Part shown: positions 27,681-36,454 of the stretch, piece by piece
Layout: each line of letters begins with the position of its first letter
How positions within the stretch are numbered: the stretch's first letter is position 1
Assembly: GCA_963754335.1 (NCBI GenBank)
Contig: CAVWFQ010000004.1
Coordinates: forward strand, 310,001-374,000
Length of the DNA: 64,000 nt
Source of the DNA: JBBSDP01 sp963754335
GTDB lineage: Bacteria > Planctomycetota > Phycisphaerae > Tepidisphaerales > Tepidisphaeraceae
Reading direction: 5' to 3'
The notes under the pieces: model-generated
Databases searched by the model: none
Told to the model about the DNA's origin: nothing
What the model saw: only the letters and a program-made list of their open reading frames with translations
Made by a program: the position numbers and the translations under genes

Positions 27681-30332
27681 TTAAACCATGGACGAGACGG
27701 ATTGGGTCCGTCGGCGCATCAGGAAGGCGACGGCCGGCACGAGCAGAACAGCGGAGGTGGGCTCCGGGACGCTGGCGACGAAATCTCCCAATTCCACGCT
27801 GGGGTTCGACAGATCGTTGTACGTCACGGCGAATGACCCGAGATCGTTACCGAGAGCATCCACCGCTTCGACACGCCCGCCAACTGTGTTCGTAAAAATT
27901 CCGGCCAGCGTGCCCGAATCGAGCACGTCAAACGTATCGCCGCTCAATGTCAGCGCGAGCTGTTGGGGACTGGAGGTGGTAAGAATTGAAACGTCCAATT
28001 CGCCCGAAAGCGTTGTGAGTCCGGCGACGGCCATAGGCCCTGGTGTGCCGACGTCTTTGCCGTCGACCACAATCTGATAGCCGGTTGTGCCGCTATCGAT
28101 GAGATTATTTACGGTCAGCGTGCCGCCGGACCCGATCACCAGCGCGCCGTTGTTGGTGAGCGTCGCCGCGGAGAACGATTTTCCGTTCTCAATGGTCAAT
28201 GATCCCTGCGATCCGATCGTCATCAGGTGCGCAAGTGCATCGGTTCCGTCGGTATTTTCCAGTTCTGCGTTGGCGCCGTTCAGGACCACCGTGGCATTCA
28301 GTGTATTGATCTCAATCGGGTCAAATTTGAAAGTCCCGTTGTTCGCGATAAAGTGGCCGCCGTTAAGCGAATTGTTCGTCTTGTCGTAATTAGTGAGATT
28401 GTCCACTTCAAAGACTGCGCCGCTTTGAACCGTGAACGTTCCGATGTTTGTCGTCGTCGTGGTCCCGTCAAAGATCAGGCTCTTCCCCGAGACCGAGGCG
28501 GTGATGTTGCCGTAGTTTTGAACGGTCAGATTTGAAACCGTGCCGGTGCCTGTGATCGTATGAAACGCTAAGTTGGCCAATACTTCGGAGCCGGCCGCAC
28601 CTGCAATCTGGGCGTTTGCCTGATCGGTCAGCACGAGCGATCCGGTGCCGTCAAGGCTCACCGTTTCGCCGGCGCTGAATCCAATAAGAAATTGGGTGGG
28701 GCCAGACAGAGTTGAGGCCGTGGTCAGAGTGCCATTATTGGTGATCGTGCCCCTGAGATTGACGTTCGCGCCGTCATTGAGCTGAATGGTCGTGTTATTG
28801 GTGACCTCCTGCAACGTTGAATTGTTGGCGGCCGGCAGAATCTGAACCATCCCGCCGAGGCCATCGTCGCTAAAGGTATTATCGTTGATGAACGAATTCT
28901 GAATTTGAACGATGCCCCCGTTCAGGGCTTGAATCGAACCGTTAGTCGTACCCGTTGCAATAATTACGGTATTGTTAAGTAACAGGTTTTGTCCGGCCAC
29001 GGAAGCGGATATAGTTCCGTTGTTCGTGATGTCGAGGTTGGCGATGGTGCCGGCCCCGGTGATCGTGTGATTCACATCATTGATCAGGCGTTCTGTCGCG
29101 TTGCCGGACGCCCCTGCCAACCGGGCATTTGTCTGATCGGTCAGCACGAGTGAGCCGGTGCCGGTGAGCGTTACCGTGTCGCCGCCGGCGCCCGAGCCAA
29201 TGAGAATCGATGTGGTGCCGGAAAGGCTCGAGGCGGTCGTGATGGTGCCATTATTTGTAATGGTGTCTTCGAGATTCAGAGTCGCCCCGTCGTTGACTTG
29301 CACGGTCGTGTTATTGGTAACGCCTGACAGAAAGACTGCGCCGGTCGTAAAGGGTGTCGCGGGGGACGGCATGATCTGAATCATGCCGCCCTGGCCGTCA
29401 TCTTTGAACGTATTCCCCGTGACGTTGGAGTTTTCGAGCTGAACTACGCTCCCATTGAGCGCCTGGATCGTTCCATTTCCCGATACATTGGAAGTAAGAA
29501 TATACAGTCCAACCGTTCCGGCTCCGAAGTTGAAGGGATCGCTGGATTCCAGCGTGCCGGTGTTCACGACTGAGGAGGCCAGTGTGTTCTCATTGACAAT
29601 ACTGAGCGCAGTGGCCGATGGTGCGCCGTAATTGCCATTAACGTTGCTGCCGGTATCGTAGCCGTTGACCGTCCCCTTATTATCGAACTCAGTTGTAGAG
29701 ACGATCACGCCGTTCCCCGCGATCGTATGCTGCGTATCGTTGATGATCGTACCCGGAGAACCGTTTGCGACAATACTTTGGCCATCCGAATACAGCGTCC
29801 CACTCCCGGTGATCGTTGCGACGGAGTTGGGGCCGCTCCCCAGGAATAATGTCGATCCCCCCCCGGCGCCATGCATCAGGGAGACATTTCCATTGTCAGT
29901 GAGCGTATTGTCAACGAAGAAGTAGGCGGCGCTCTGATTTGACGCTAGAATAAACTGGCTGCCCTGGGCGACTGTAAGATTCGCCACCTCATACGAGCCT
30001 GTGTTATACCCAGCCAGCACTGGCGTGCCATTATTGATGAAGACGTCGTAGGAACCCGGGGTGGGGTTCTCGTAGCTATTTGGCACGTATCCCGTGCTCC
30101 ATTGGGTTGGATCATCGTAATTTCCGACGCCTGGAGCAAAGTTGGCGAACGTTGGGTCGGTTGATATCGAACCGGTCCATGTAACGGTCGTATCGGCGTG
30201 AGCCCTGCTGGCGGCAAGAAGCGACGCAACCACAGCGGCGACGGCTATCGCGCAGGGTTTGGTCGTTCCGAACCCACGGCGATGACGACGACTGAGCTTC
30301 GAGCTTTTCACGTTATCCGATTTGCTTTCCAT
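27681..30332 (-). CDS. Beta-strand-repeat surface protein with PEP-CTERM tail
   Basis: An 883-residue secreted protein. A long basic leader (SKLSRRHRRGFG) precedes a hydrophobic signal segment ending SRAHADTT. The body is Asn/Thr/Gly-rich with repeated phrases such as GSLVLTDQTNARLAGASGN, TVQVNDGATLNLEDTITNNG and TTASSLSGTTSILIG, about 150-180 residues apart. The fold is probably a beta-helix like its 1580-residue neighbour; both end with a closely similar C-terminal domain (FDPIEINTLNATVVLNGANA) and VPEPTSAVLLVPAVAFLMRR. The two are clear paralogs in this region. It is the first gene of a minus-strand series of surface proteins and is divergent from the LuxR-type gene. Confidence 0.85.
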   Translation of the reverse strand: MESKSDNVKSSKLSRRHRRGFGTTKPCAIAVAAVVASLLAASRAHADTTVTWTGSISTDPTFANFAPGVGNYDDPTQWSTGYVPNSYENPTPGSYDVFINNGTPVLAGYNTGSYEVANLTVAQGSQFILASNQSAAYFFVDNTLTDNGNVSLMHGAGGGSTLFLGSGPNSVATITGSGTLYSDGQSIVANGSPGTIINDTQHTIAGNGVIVSTTEFDNKGTVNGYDTGSNVNGNYGAPSATALSIVNENTLASSVVNTGTLESSDPFNFGAGTVGLYILTSNVSGNGTIQALNGSVVQLENSNVTGNTFKDDGQGGMIQIMPSPATPFTTGAVFLSGVTNNTTVQVNDGATLNLEDTITNNGTITTASSLSGTTSILIGSGAGGDTVTLTGTGSLVLTDQTNARLAGASGNATERLINDVNHTITGAGTIANLDITNNGTISASVAGQNLLLNNTVIIATGTTNGSIQALNGGIVQIQNSFINDNTFSDDGLGGMVQILPAANNSTLQEVTNNTTIQLNDGANVNLRGTITNNGTLTTASTLSGPTQFLIGFSAGETVSLDGTGSLVLTDQANAQIAGAAGSEVLANLAFHTITGTGTVSNLTVQNYGNITASVSGKSLIFDGTTTTTNIGTFTVQSGAVFEVDNLTNYDKTNNSLNGGHFIANNGTFKFDPIEINTLNATVVLNGANAELENTDGTDALAHLMTIGSQGSLTIENGKSFSAATLTNNGALVIGSGGTLTVNNLIDSGTTGYQIVVDGKDVGTPGPMAVAGLTTLSGELDVSILTTSSPQQLALTLSGDTFDVLDSGTLAGIFTNTVGGRVEAVDALGNDLGSFAVTYNDLSNPSVELGDFVASVPEPTSAVLLVPAVAFLMRRRTQSVSSMV

Positions 30333-30591
30333 GCGATTTTACTCCGTTGTGGCTTTTGTCGCCGTTGTCACTGGCTTAATAAGATTAAGGATTGGTAATC
30401 GTGTAGAATTCCGCGGCAAGATGAAGTACCCCCCAAATAGCCTGCAAATGCCCGGTGCGAGCCCCACTTCAAATTGAACTCGTCGCTGCATCGACTCCCC
30501 TATGAATGATTGAATCCCGCAAGAGCAGGGACTTTTTTTCAATCGCACGCTGGGGGGGGCGATATAACAGAGCCAATGCGCAATTTGCAAT

Positions 30592-30605
30592 CCCCAAATC
30601 AGGGG
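30592..30605. promoter_or_regulatory. Candidate operator dyad, copy 1
   Basis: CCCCAAATCAGGGG. Its reverse complement, CCCCTGATTTGGGG, matches copy 2 at 30740-30753 in 13 of 14 positions. Palindromic shape and placement 183 bp before the regulator start suggest a regulator-binding site (inference). Confidence 0.4.
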
Positions 30606-30739
30606 GTCTGAGGTCGTTATGATGTGAATCGGGGGCGATGTGGTGACGCCTTTTCAGGCTAACCTGTCGCCGATCTTCGTATTTCCGCCAAATTCGCAAA
30701 TGAAAGGGTTTTTGCAGGCCGTTCAACATTTTGCATCCC

Positions 30740-30753
30740 CCCCTGATTAGGGG
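30740..30753. promoter_or_regulatory. Candidate operator dyad, copy 2
   Basis: CCCCTGATTAGGGG, a near-perfect inverted repeat (CCCCT/AGGGG) located 34 bp before the start of the LuxR-type gene. It could be an autoregulatory site. As RNA it could also be a small hairpin in the leader. Confidence 0.4.
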
Positions 30754-30787
30754 TAAGAACTGAAAGGTATTTATTTTTGAGAATCCG

Positions 30788-31594
30788 ATGAGCAAATCGC
30801 AACGACTGCGACTCAATGAAGTTCGCGATGTTTTTCGCCTGATCGGCGAACTGTGTGAGCTGGGGCAGAACCAGGAGGTCTGGAGGCGACACATGCTCGA
30901 GCGGCTTGGCGCAATGGTTGGAGCGAGCGTAAGCTATACCTTCCAATCCCGGCCACCGATTGTCGATAATCTTTCGACGATCTCAAGCTTTATTGACTTA
31001 GGATTGACCGATATCGCAAACCGCGCCTTGTTCACCTATTTCTTCGAAGGTGGTTATAAGGCCGATCCCCTATTTCTCCCGATGGCACATTTTTTTCTTA
31101 AGGGTCAACATTTCACGAAGACGCGTACCGAATTGGTACCCGATGAAGTCTGGCTAAACTCCGACGTCAACAACTATTATAACGAACAATTAGAGACCTC
31201 GGATTTCATGACGAGTCAGTATTTTATTGATCCGCCATTCACCACCCAGGCAATTAATCTTCATCGCCCGCGAAGCGATCGCCGGCCGTTTGGTCAGCGC
31301 GAACAGCGCGTTACGCATCTATTTCACACGGAGCTTGGCCGACTTTGGGAGGATAAGCAGTTGCCCACGCCCGATCCGTGCGAGGGTTTGTCGCCGAGAA
31401 TGAGACAGGTTGTGCGGCTGGTCCGGGCAGGCCATTCGGAAAAGGAAATCGCGGCGAAGACGGACCTGAGCCCGCATACCATTCATGACTACTTGAAACG
31501 TCTGCACTCGCATTTCGACGTCTCGAATCGCGCGGGGCTTCTGGTTGCGACGAACCCGCCACCGGTGCCGTACCGGCCGGCGCTGGCTCCCTAA
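30788..31594 (+). CDS. LuxR-family transcriptional regulator
   Basis: A 268-residue protein. The N-terminal 190 residues form a putative sensory domain without clear family match (GELCELGQNQEVWRRHMLERL, then YFFEGGYKADPLF), with some resemblance in layout to autoinducer/GAF-like domains. The C-terminal LuxR-type helix-turn-helix (about 200-258) is clear: LSPRMRQVVRLVRAGHSEKE, then IAAKTDLSPHTIHDYLKRLH and FDVSNRAGLLV. It is divergent from the PEP-CTERM genes across a region containing two matched dyads, so it may regulate itself and the surface-protein genes (inference). No receiver domain is present, so it is not a classical two-component output. Confidence 0.85.
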   Translation: MSKSQRLRLNEVRDVFRLIGELCELGQNQEVWRRHMLERLGAMVGASVSYTFQSRPPIVDNLSTISSFIDLGLTDIANRALFTYFFEGGYKADPLFLPMAHFFLKGQHFTKTRTELVPDEVWLNSDVNNYYNEQLETSDFMTSQYFIDPPFTTQAINLHRPRSDRRPFGQREQRVTHLFHTELGRLWEDKQLPTPDPCEGLSPRMRQVVRLVRAGHSEKEIAAKTDLSPHTIHDYLKRLHSHFDVSNRAGLLVATNPPPVPYRPALAP

Positions 31595-31752
31595 ATGAGC
31601 TTGCGCGAGTACGCGTAAGCATCCCGCGCGCCGGGACTGCCCTGCGGGACAGCGGCTAAAAGCTGATTCGATGGCGCATGTTCGCGCAAGGTCATTTAGT
31701 GATTCTCTGAAATCAAACAGAGACCTCGCGGGGTGCGGTCGCCGGCGCATTC

Positions 31753-32526
31753 TCAAAACCACACATAGTTGTAATAGTCGCCGGGCGGCCCGTCCTTGAA
31801 AGAGGCGGATGTATCCAGATCAGCCGGGTTGGCATCAATCTCCGATCCGTCGATCCACTCCACGCTCCCATCCGACCAGGCGCGATGCTGCCCGGACAGC
31901 GCTGTGGTATCCGCGGCAGCGATGCCGTTGAAATTGAGATAGCCTCTGAAATGAAAATAAATCCACGCCGCCGGCCCGTAAAAGGTGCTGCGGGCGACCG
32001 TATCTCCCCAGAGCACGCCGCGCACGGTGGCGCGCGGATCGGTCACCCGCTCGGGCTTGATGACCACGGCCAGATCGTTGGGCGTGTCGGCGAGCCAGCC
32101 GTAATAGTCATAGCCGGTGAACCAGTAGACCGGCCCGGTTCCGGTGAAAGGGTCGTTGAAGACTTCGGATTGTAGTCGGAAGGGACAGACGAACGTCTGC
32201 GGCAACGCACTCACCACTTCGGTCCCGGTGATTTGCTGGGACCCAAGGTAAGGAGCCAGATCGTTGATGAGACGATCCTGCATTTGGTTGGGAAAAACCG
32301 ATTGGGCGGCGGGATTATAATTCGCCAGCGGATAGACGCGATCCTCGTTTTGATACATCACCGCCGCCGTCACCAATTGGCGCAGCCGGTTGGCGCAGTC
32401 CGTGCGGAGCGCCGCCTGCCGGGCCGCGTGAAGCGCCGGAAACAGGATGCCAATGAGTACTGCGATAATCCCGATGACTACCAACAGTTCCACCAGACTG
32501 AAAGCTTTTCGGCGGCGATTCACCAA
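31753..32526 (-). CDS. Prepilin-like (type IV pilin N-terminus) surface protein
   Basis: A 257-residue protein. The short basic leader MVNRRRKA precedes FSLVELLVVIGIIAVLIGIL, a type IV prepilin cleavage site and helix. ARQAALRTDCANRLRQLVTA follows the pattern of planctomycete prepilin-like proteins. The remainder has paired aromatic segments (VYWFTGYDYYGWLA) and ends in RAWSDGSVEWIDG, a degenerate version of the usual C-terminal DG box. Probably processed by prepilin peptidase and exported through a type II/IV machinery encoded elsewhere. It converges with the LuxR-type gene. Confidence 0.8.
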   Translation of the reverse strand: MVNRRRKAFSLVELLVVIGIIAVLIGILFPALHAARQAALRTDCANRLRQLVTAAVMYQNEDRVYPLANYNPAAQSVFPNQMQDRLINDLAPYLGSQQITGTEVVSALPQTFVCPFRLQSEVFNDPFTGTGPVYWFTGYDYYGWLADTPNDLAVVIKPERVTDPRATVRGVLWGDTVARSTFYGPAAWIYFHFRGYLNFNGIAAADTTALSGQHRAWSDGSVEWIDGSEIDANPADLDTSASFKDGPPGDYYNYVWF

Positions 32527-32710
32527 TGCCTTTCCCCCGATCGTGAGACCAAGTGATGGCCTCAGATCGTAAAACTTCGTTGAAAGCCGTTTGCAATTGC
32601 CCGGAAACGATCCCCGATGATCGCGATATTGCCAGATTGAAATGAAAGATCAAGCGGCGATTGAATATATGTCAATGTTGTAATCGTGGCATGAAGATTT
32701 GAAGGTCAAC

Positions 32711-33000
32711 TTACCAATGTCCGTTCACCATGTCCGGATCGCACCAGAGCGGACCCGGCGACTGCGCCAGGGCATCCGCCCATTGCTGCGCGCTAAGGAA
32801 TTCGGCGCTGCCATCGAAGTGACCGACCGATGCTCCGCCGCCGTGCCGATGGGTCTGGCCTTCATACGGCAGACTCCCGCCGTCATTCCACCCGTACGTC
32901 CCGGTTTCATCTGCTTCCCAATAGCATATCGCGTTACTGCGGAATCGCCGCAGCGCCTGGCTGCCGACTAAAGTGCCGGCGGGGAGGATATTGCCATTGA
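32711..33000 (-). pseudogene. C-terminal fragment of a prepilin-like protein
   Basis: The frame reading FNGNILPAGTLVGSQALRRF, then CYWEADETG, THRHGGGASVGHFDGSAEFL and GPLWCDPDMVNGHW, stopping at 32711-32713, aligns closely with the last 95 residues of the intact prepilin-like protein at 33559-34257. It includes the H-x9-DG box. No prepilin N-terminus or start codon precedes it; upstream of about 33000 similarity ends. It is a truncated tandem duplicate. Confidence 0.75.
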
Positions 33001-33558
33001 AAAAACGGTATTCGCACGAATCATAAATTCTCGCGGTAGCGGCCGCTCCACTATTCGTTCTGACTCCAACAAGGCGCTCTGTCCGGTGACAGGTCGAAGG
33101 GATTCCTGAAACGGCATACGACCAGCGCGAGAGACCGAGCCCCCCGAAAAGTTGTCGCTTTTACACAATTGTGGCGCTGACGATACCCTGAGTCATCATG
33201 TGGCTGCGCCACACCCGCGATGCATGAAAAGAACGAAGAAATATCATCCCGAGGTACTCCGAGGGATCTACGTGGTTTTTACGACCGAGTAGATCCTTCG
33301 GAGTACCTTCAGATGACAGTTGCTGCCGTTTACTCGGGCTCTGCTTCCAGAGCAGCTATATCGGAAATGCGGAGCGGTTGAATTCGTGCTCGATTGGGTC
33401 CGCTGTCACCGGGTGAGGTGATTTACAAGGCATGCGACCGGCGGTAGTGAAGGTCGCCGATCAGCGATGACCTATGCGAAGACACCCCGCGCTGCCGCTG
33501 TAATCAGAATGCAGTTTTGGAATGACGCTGCAAGCCGACAAAGATCCTGGAAGATTCG
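33001..33558. other. Gap between prepilin fragment and prepilin gene
   Basis: About 560 bp. Besides the long inverted repeat at 33253-33307 no feature is supported. An open reading stretch continues upstream of the prepilin fragment on the minus strand, but has no similarity to the N-terminal half of the intact paralog. Confidence 0.4.
33253..33307. repeat. 19-bp inverted repeat (REP/MITE-like)
   Basis: GGTACTCCGAGGGATCTAC (33253-33271) pairs with 33289-33307 with a single mismatch around a 17-base loop. The arm sequence resembles short extragenic palindromes dispersed in several environmental bacterial genomes. No T-run follows, so it is not a typical terminator. Confidence 0.7.
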
Positions 33559-34257
33559 TTACTCTTTATACACGCCATTGGCGGTACCCGGCTCGCACCA
33601 GAGTGGGCCTGGCATTTGCGTCAACTCGTCCGCCCATTGTATGGCGCTGAGATACTCGGCACTTCCATCAAAGTGGCCGACTGCGGCCCCGCCGCCATGG
33701 CGATGTGTTATTCCTTCGTACGGCTCGCTTCCGCCATCATTCCATGGAGACTGGGTGGTAGCGGACGTTTCATCCGCTTCCCAAAAGCAAACTGCATTGC
33801 TCTTAAACCGGCTGAGCCGTTGCGTGCCAGCCAATACGCCGGTGTTGGCGGGCAAAATATTTCCGTTAATAAGATAGCTGGTGAGGTTATGCGATCCCTG
33901 CCACGGCGGCTCGTCGATCGGACAATGGTAGGGTCGCAAATCCTTGAGATACGGCCACAATTCCCCGGTTGTGACCTGCTGCTGATCGGTCGGCACAACC
34001 GTGAGCCAGTTGTAGAGCCAGTTTAAGGGCTCCGGGAACAATCCGCCGTTATCGGCCGCATAGGCGACACTGGCCGTCGCGATTTGGCGCATGTTTGATG
34101 TGCACTGCACGCGCGATGCCATCTCCCTTGCGCGGGCCAGAACGGGAAGAAGAATGGCTATGAGAACCGCGATGATTCCGATGACGATCAGGAGTTCAAC
34201 GATGGTAAAACCGTGCGGATGAGGTCCGAGTTTAATGGGAGATGGCTTGCCTTTCAT
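33559..34257 (-). CDS. Prepilin-like protein with H-x9-DG box
   Basis: A 232-residue protein. The leader MKGKPSPIKLGPHPHG ends at the prepilin peptidase site before FTIVELLIVIGIIAVLIAIL. The conserved post-helix segment is AREMASRVQCTSNMRQIAT, and near the C-terminus HGGGAAVGHFDG is an exact H-x9-DG box, a hallmark of the planctomycete prepilin-like family. Middle segments WLYNWLTVVPTDQQQV and YHCPIDEPPW carry conserved aromatic and Cys/Pro residues. Length is normal. A truncated paralog lies just downstream (32711-33000). Confidence 0.88.
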   Translation of the reverse strand: MKGKPSPIKLGPHPHGFTIVELLIVIGIIAVLIAILLPVLARAREMASRVQCTSNMRQIATASVAYAADNGGLFPEPLNWLYNWLTVVPTDQQQVTTGELWPYLKDLRPYHCPIDEPPWQGSHNLTSYLINGNILPANTGVLAGTQRLSRFKSNAVCFWEADETSATTQSPWNDGGSEPYEGITHRHGGGAAVGHFDGSAEYLSAIQWADELTQMPGPLWCEPGTANGVYKE

Positions 34258-34310
34258 GTTGGCCTTGGAGTATTTAGCAAGCCTCCTTCGACAGAAGAAT
34301 CAAGTGTCCC

Positions 34311-34339
34311 AAAAAGAAATCCCCCGTCAAGCGCGGGGG
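34311..34339 (-). terminator. Intrinsic terminator of the LamG/PEP-CTERM gene
   Basis: On the minus strand a CCCCCG/CGGGGG stem (34334-34339 with 34321-34326, 7-base loop) is followed by ATTTCTTTTT (34320-34311). It lies 26 bp beyond the stop of the gene at 34365. Confidence 0.75.
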
Positions 34340-34364
34340 ATAAGAGCTCAATCTCATCTGTAGT

Positions 34365-35300
34365 TCAGCATGGGCGACGGCGAACGAGCAGTCCGAGAGC
34401 CGCGAAGCTAGCCAAGGCGACGGAGGCCGGCTCGGGCACGAGTGCCGCCTGGTACAGGTCGGAAATTTGACCAGCGTTCAAAGCGGTACCGAAGACCGCT
34501 TCCTGCGCAAGTTGGCCATTATACCCAAAGTTTAGATCGTCCGTTCCGAGGTAGTAGGTTCCAGTGCCTACTGTCTGAGTCAACATATTTTTCGGTTTTC
34601 CGGCAACACCGGCATTGGTAACGACCGCGGCGCCATCGACATACAAAACGTAGTTTGCGTGGGTCGAGTCAGTCGGCGTGAGCGTAAAGGCGACGAAATG
34701 CCAAGTGCTATCGTTATACGCTGCAGTCGTTCCGATTCCGTCGCCGTACTGACTGAACCCGAAATTTCCGTTTCCATTGGGGTTGGTATTGGTATCGCCG
34801 ATCTGTCCGGGCACAAGGGTAAAGATCTTTTCTCCATCGGGATTGATACCCGTACCATTGGTTCCATACGAGAAGATGTCGCCGTAATGAGTTCCGTCAT
34901 TTGAGAAATTGACCCAGCCGGTGACGGTTCGGGCGGCACTGCCGGTGGGCAAGCCGGTGTCAGAGCCGGTGATGGAGCCATTTCCGGCTAGAGCAATCGA
35001 GTTGTTGTCACCCGTCATTCCCGGAAATAACGCCGTTGGGATGCCGGAACCCACCTTCGCGTTGCTGTTTTGATATGTGCCGTCGGTCCCCAGACTGCCC
35101 GCGTTTGTGGAGGTCACTCCAGTATTGATCGCAGAGCCAGGAGCACCACTGGCCTCGCCGAACTGAAAATAAGAAAGCGGATGATCGGCTTGAACTGCGG
35201 TCGAATAGGTGGAAGCCTGCGCCGTGGCCGAGGACATGCCAAATAAGGCACCAGCCAATAGGATACCGGCGGTGTTCAAACCCAAAGAAACACGTTTCAT
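34365..35300 (-). CDS. LamG-type jelly-roll surface protein with PEP-CTERM tail
   Basis: A 311-residue protein. I start at the ATG at 35300, which has a GGAGG ribosome site, rather than an in-frame TTG four codons upstream. The signal peptide is KRVSLGLNTAGILLAGALFG. One LamG/concanavalin-like domain (about 30-275) shows HPLSYFQFGEASG, TGWVNFSNDGTHYGDIFSYG, HFVAFTLTPTDSTH and LDDLNFGYNGQLAQEAVFG-type landmarks. The tail LVPEPASVALASFAALGLLV followed by RRRPC is a PEP-CTERM signal. Probably displayed at the cell surface and able to bind glycans or proteins. It is the last member of the PEP-CTERM island and has its own terminator. Confidence 0.88.
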   Translation of the reverse strand: MKRVSLGLNTAGILLAGALFGMSSATAQASTYSTAVQADHPLSYFQFGEASGAPGSAINTGVTSTNAGSLGTDGTYQNSNAKVGSGIPTALFPGMTGDNNSIALAGNGSITGSDTGLPTGSAARTVTGWVNFSNDGTHYGDIFSYGTNGTGINPDGEKIFTLVPGQIGDTNTNPNGNGNFGFSQYGDGIGTTAAYNDSTWHFVAFTLTPTDSTHANYVLYVDGAAVVTNAGVAGKPKNMLTQTVGTGTYYLGTDDLNFGYNGQLAQEAVFGTALNAGQISDLYQAALVPEPASVALASFAALGLLVRRRPC

Positions 35301-35588
35301 CAAACCCTCCAAAGAAAAATTGCAAATCAGCGGACAGTAGTATATCCGGCTATTGCACTAATACAAGCGGCTAGTGCTTGGAACTCCATAATACAATATT
35401 CCCGATGCAACCCCCGCAGTCCAAGGAGAAGGCTGAGCTGAGGATCACTTTCCTCGAGCATCGAAGCGGGCTGCCCCGACCAAAAGGATGGAGAGAAAAT
35501 TCGGGTGTTGAGGCGTGCCAGCAAACCATGATGTCCTCGCCTCCCGATTTTTCCCATTCCTCCTGTTTTGATATAAACGCCTCGACCG

Positions 35589-36401
35589 ATGCCCTCGCAA
35601 CGATTCAAGCTGACGATCTCATACCGCGGCACGCGTTATCATGGTTGGCAGCAACAGGTCGCCCTTGAAAGCTACACCGGCCCCAAACCGCTCGAGGGGC
35701 ACGGCATACCCACCATTCAGGAAACGCTGAGCCGGACGATCGGCGAAATCGTGGGCCATCCGATTACCCTCTCCGGCTCATCGCGGACCGATTCGGGGGT
35801 CCATGCCAAGGGGCAGGTCGCGCATTTTGACACGACGCAAACCAACATCCCCGCCGAAGGGCTGCGGCGCGCCGTGAACCATCGCCTGCCCGGCGACATG
35901 ATCATTCGGACTTGTGAGCGCGTTCCCGAGACATTCGATGCCATTGGCTCGACCACGCGAAAGCGATATCAATATTACATCTGGAATTCGCACGATCGGC
36001 CCGTTTTCTTCAACGATCTCGCCTGGCATCGCTGGCAGGAACTCGACACCGCCGCCATGGCCCAGGCGGCGGCCCACTTTGTCGGGGAACACGATTTTTG
36101 CAGCTTCGCCCGCCCGGGTCATGGCCGCGACAGCAGTGTCCGCACGATCCACGGTTGTGAGGTCGTCGCGCGCTCGCCGCGGATCATCATCGGCGTAGAA
36201 GGAAGCGGCTTCCTCTGGAACATGGTTCGAATCATGGTCGGCACGCTGGTGCAGGTGGGCATGGGCACCTTCACGCCTGATGACATCCCGCGCATGCTGG
36301 AAGCGAAAGATCGGTCCGCGGGAGGACCCACTGCGCCGCCGCACGGGCTTTATCTGCAATGGATCCAGTTTGCTGCCGCTGGACGCTCCGCCAGTATCTG
36401 A
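35589..36401 (+). CDS. truA: tRNA pseudouridine(38-40) synthase TruA
   Basis: A 270-residue enzyme that isomerises U38-U40 in tRNA anticodon arms. The catalytic Asp68 lies in SGSSRTDSGVHAKGQVAHF. Other family landmarks are TISYRGTRYHGWQ at the N-terminus, RKRYQYYIWN, HDFCSFARPGH and FLWNMVRIMVGTLVQVG. A short insertion near residues 24-38 (VALESYTGPKPLEGH) is longer than in E. coli. It is the first gene of a packed plus-strand group (tatA, nitrilase, hemolysin III, methyltransferase). The 276 bp upstream contain no gene; no clear ribosome site is seen, but the start matches the family. Confidence 0.94.
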   Translation: MPSQRFKLTISYRGTRYHGWQQQVALESYTGPKPLEGHGIPTIQETLSRTIGEIVGHPITLSGSSRTDSGVHAKGQVAHFDTTQTNIPAEGLRRAVNHRLPGDMIIRTCERVPETFDAIGSTTRKRYQYYIWNSHDRPVFFNDLAWHRWQELDTAAMAQAAAHFVGEHDFCSFARPGHGRDSSVRTIHGCEVVARSPRIIIGVEGSGFLWNMVRIMVGTLVQVGMGTFTPDDIPRMLEAKDRSAGGPTAPPHGLYLQWIQFAAAGRSASI

Positions 36402-36454
36402 ATTGGTGCAGGAGTCGTCGACGCTCATGCCGGACTGAGCCGAGAAGGAGCACA

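Larger units (their letters stand above)
30333..30787. other. Divergent intergenic region with two matching dyads
   Basis: A 455-bp gap between the divergent PEP-CTERM gene and the LuxR-type gene. It holds two 14-bp palindromic elements (30592-30605 and 30740-30753) and a hairpin with T-run near 30512-30541 (TCCCGC...GCAGGGA then CTTTTTTT). No coding frame is convincing. Confidence 0.55.

Noticed and set aside
30512..30541. Hairpin with T-run as a terminator
   Set aside because: It faces the plus strand with no gene ending upstream of it; its stem has a bulge. Left as a note in the intergenic entry.
33001..33200. Open stretch upstream of the prepilin fragment as part of a gene
   Set aside because: It has no similarity to the N-terminal half of the paralog and no pilin leader.
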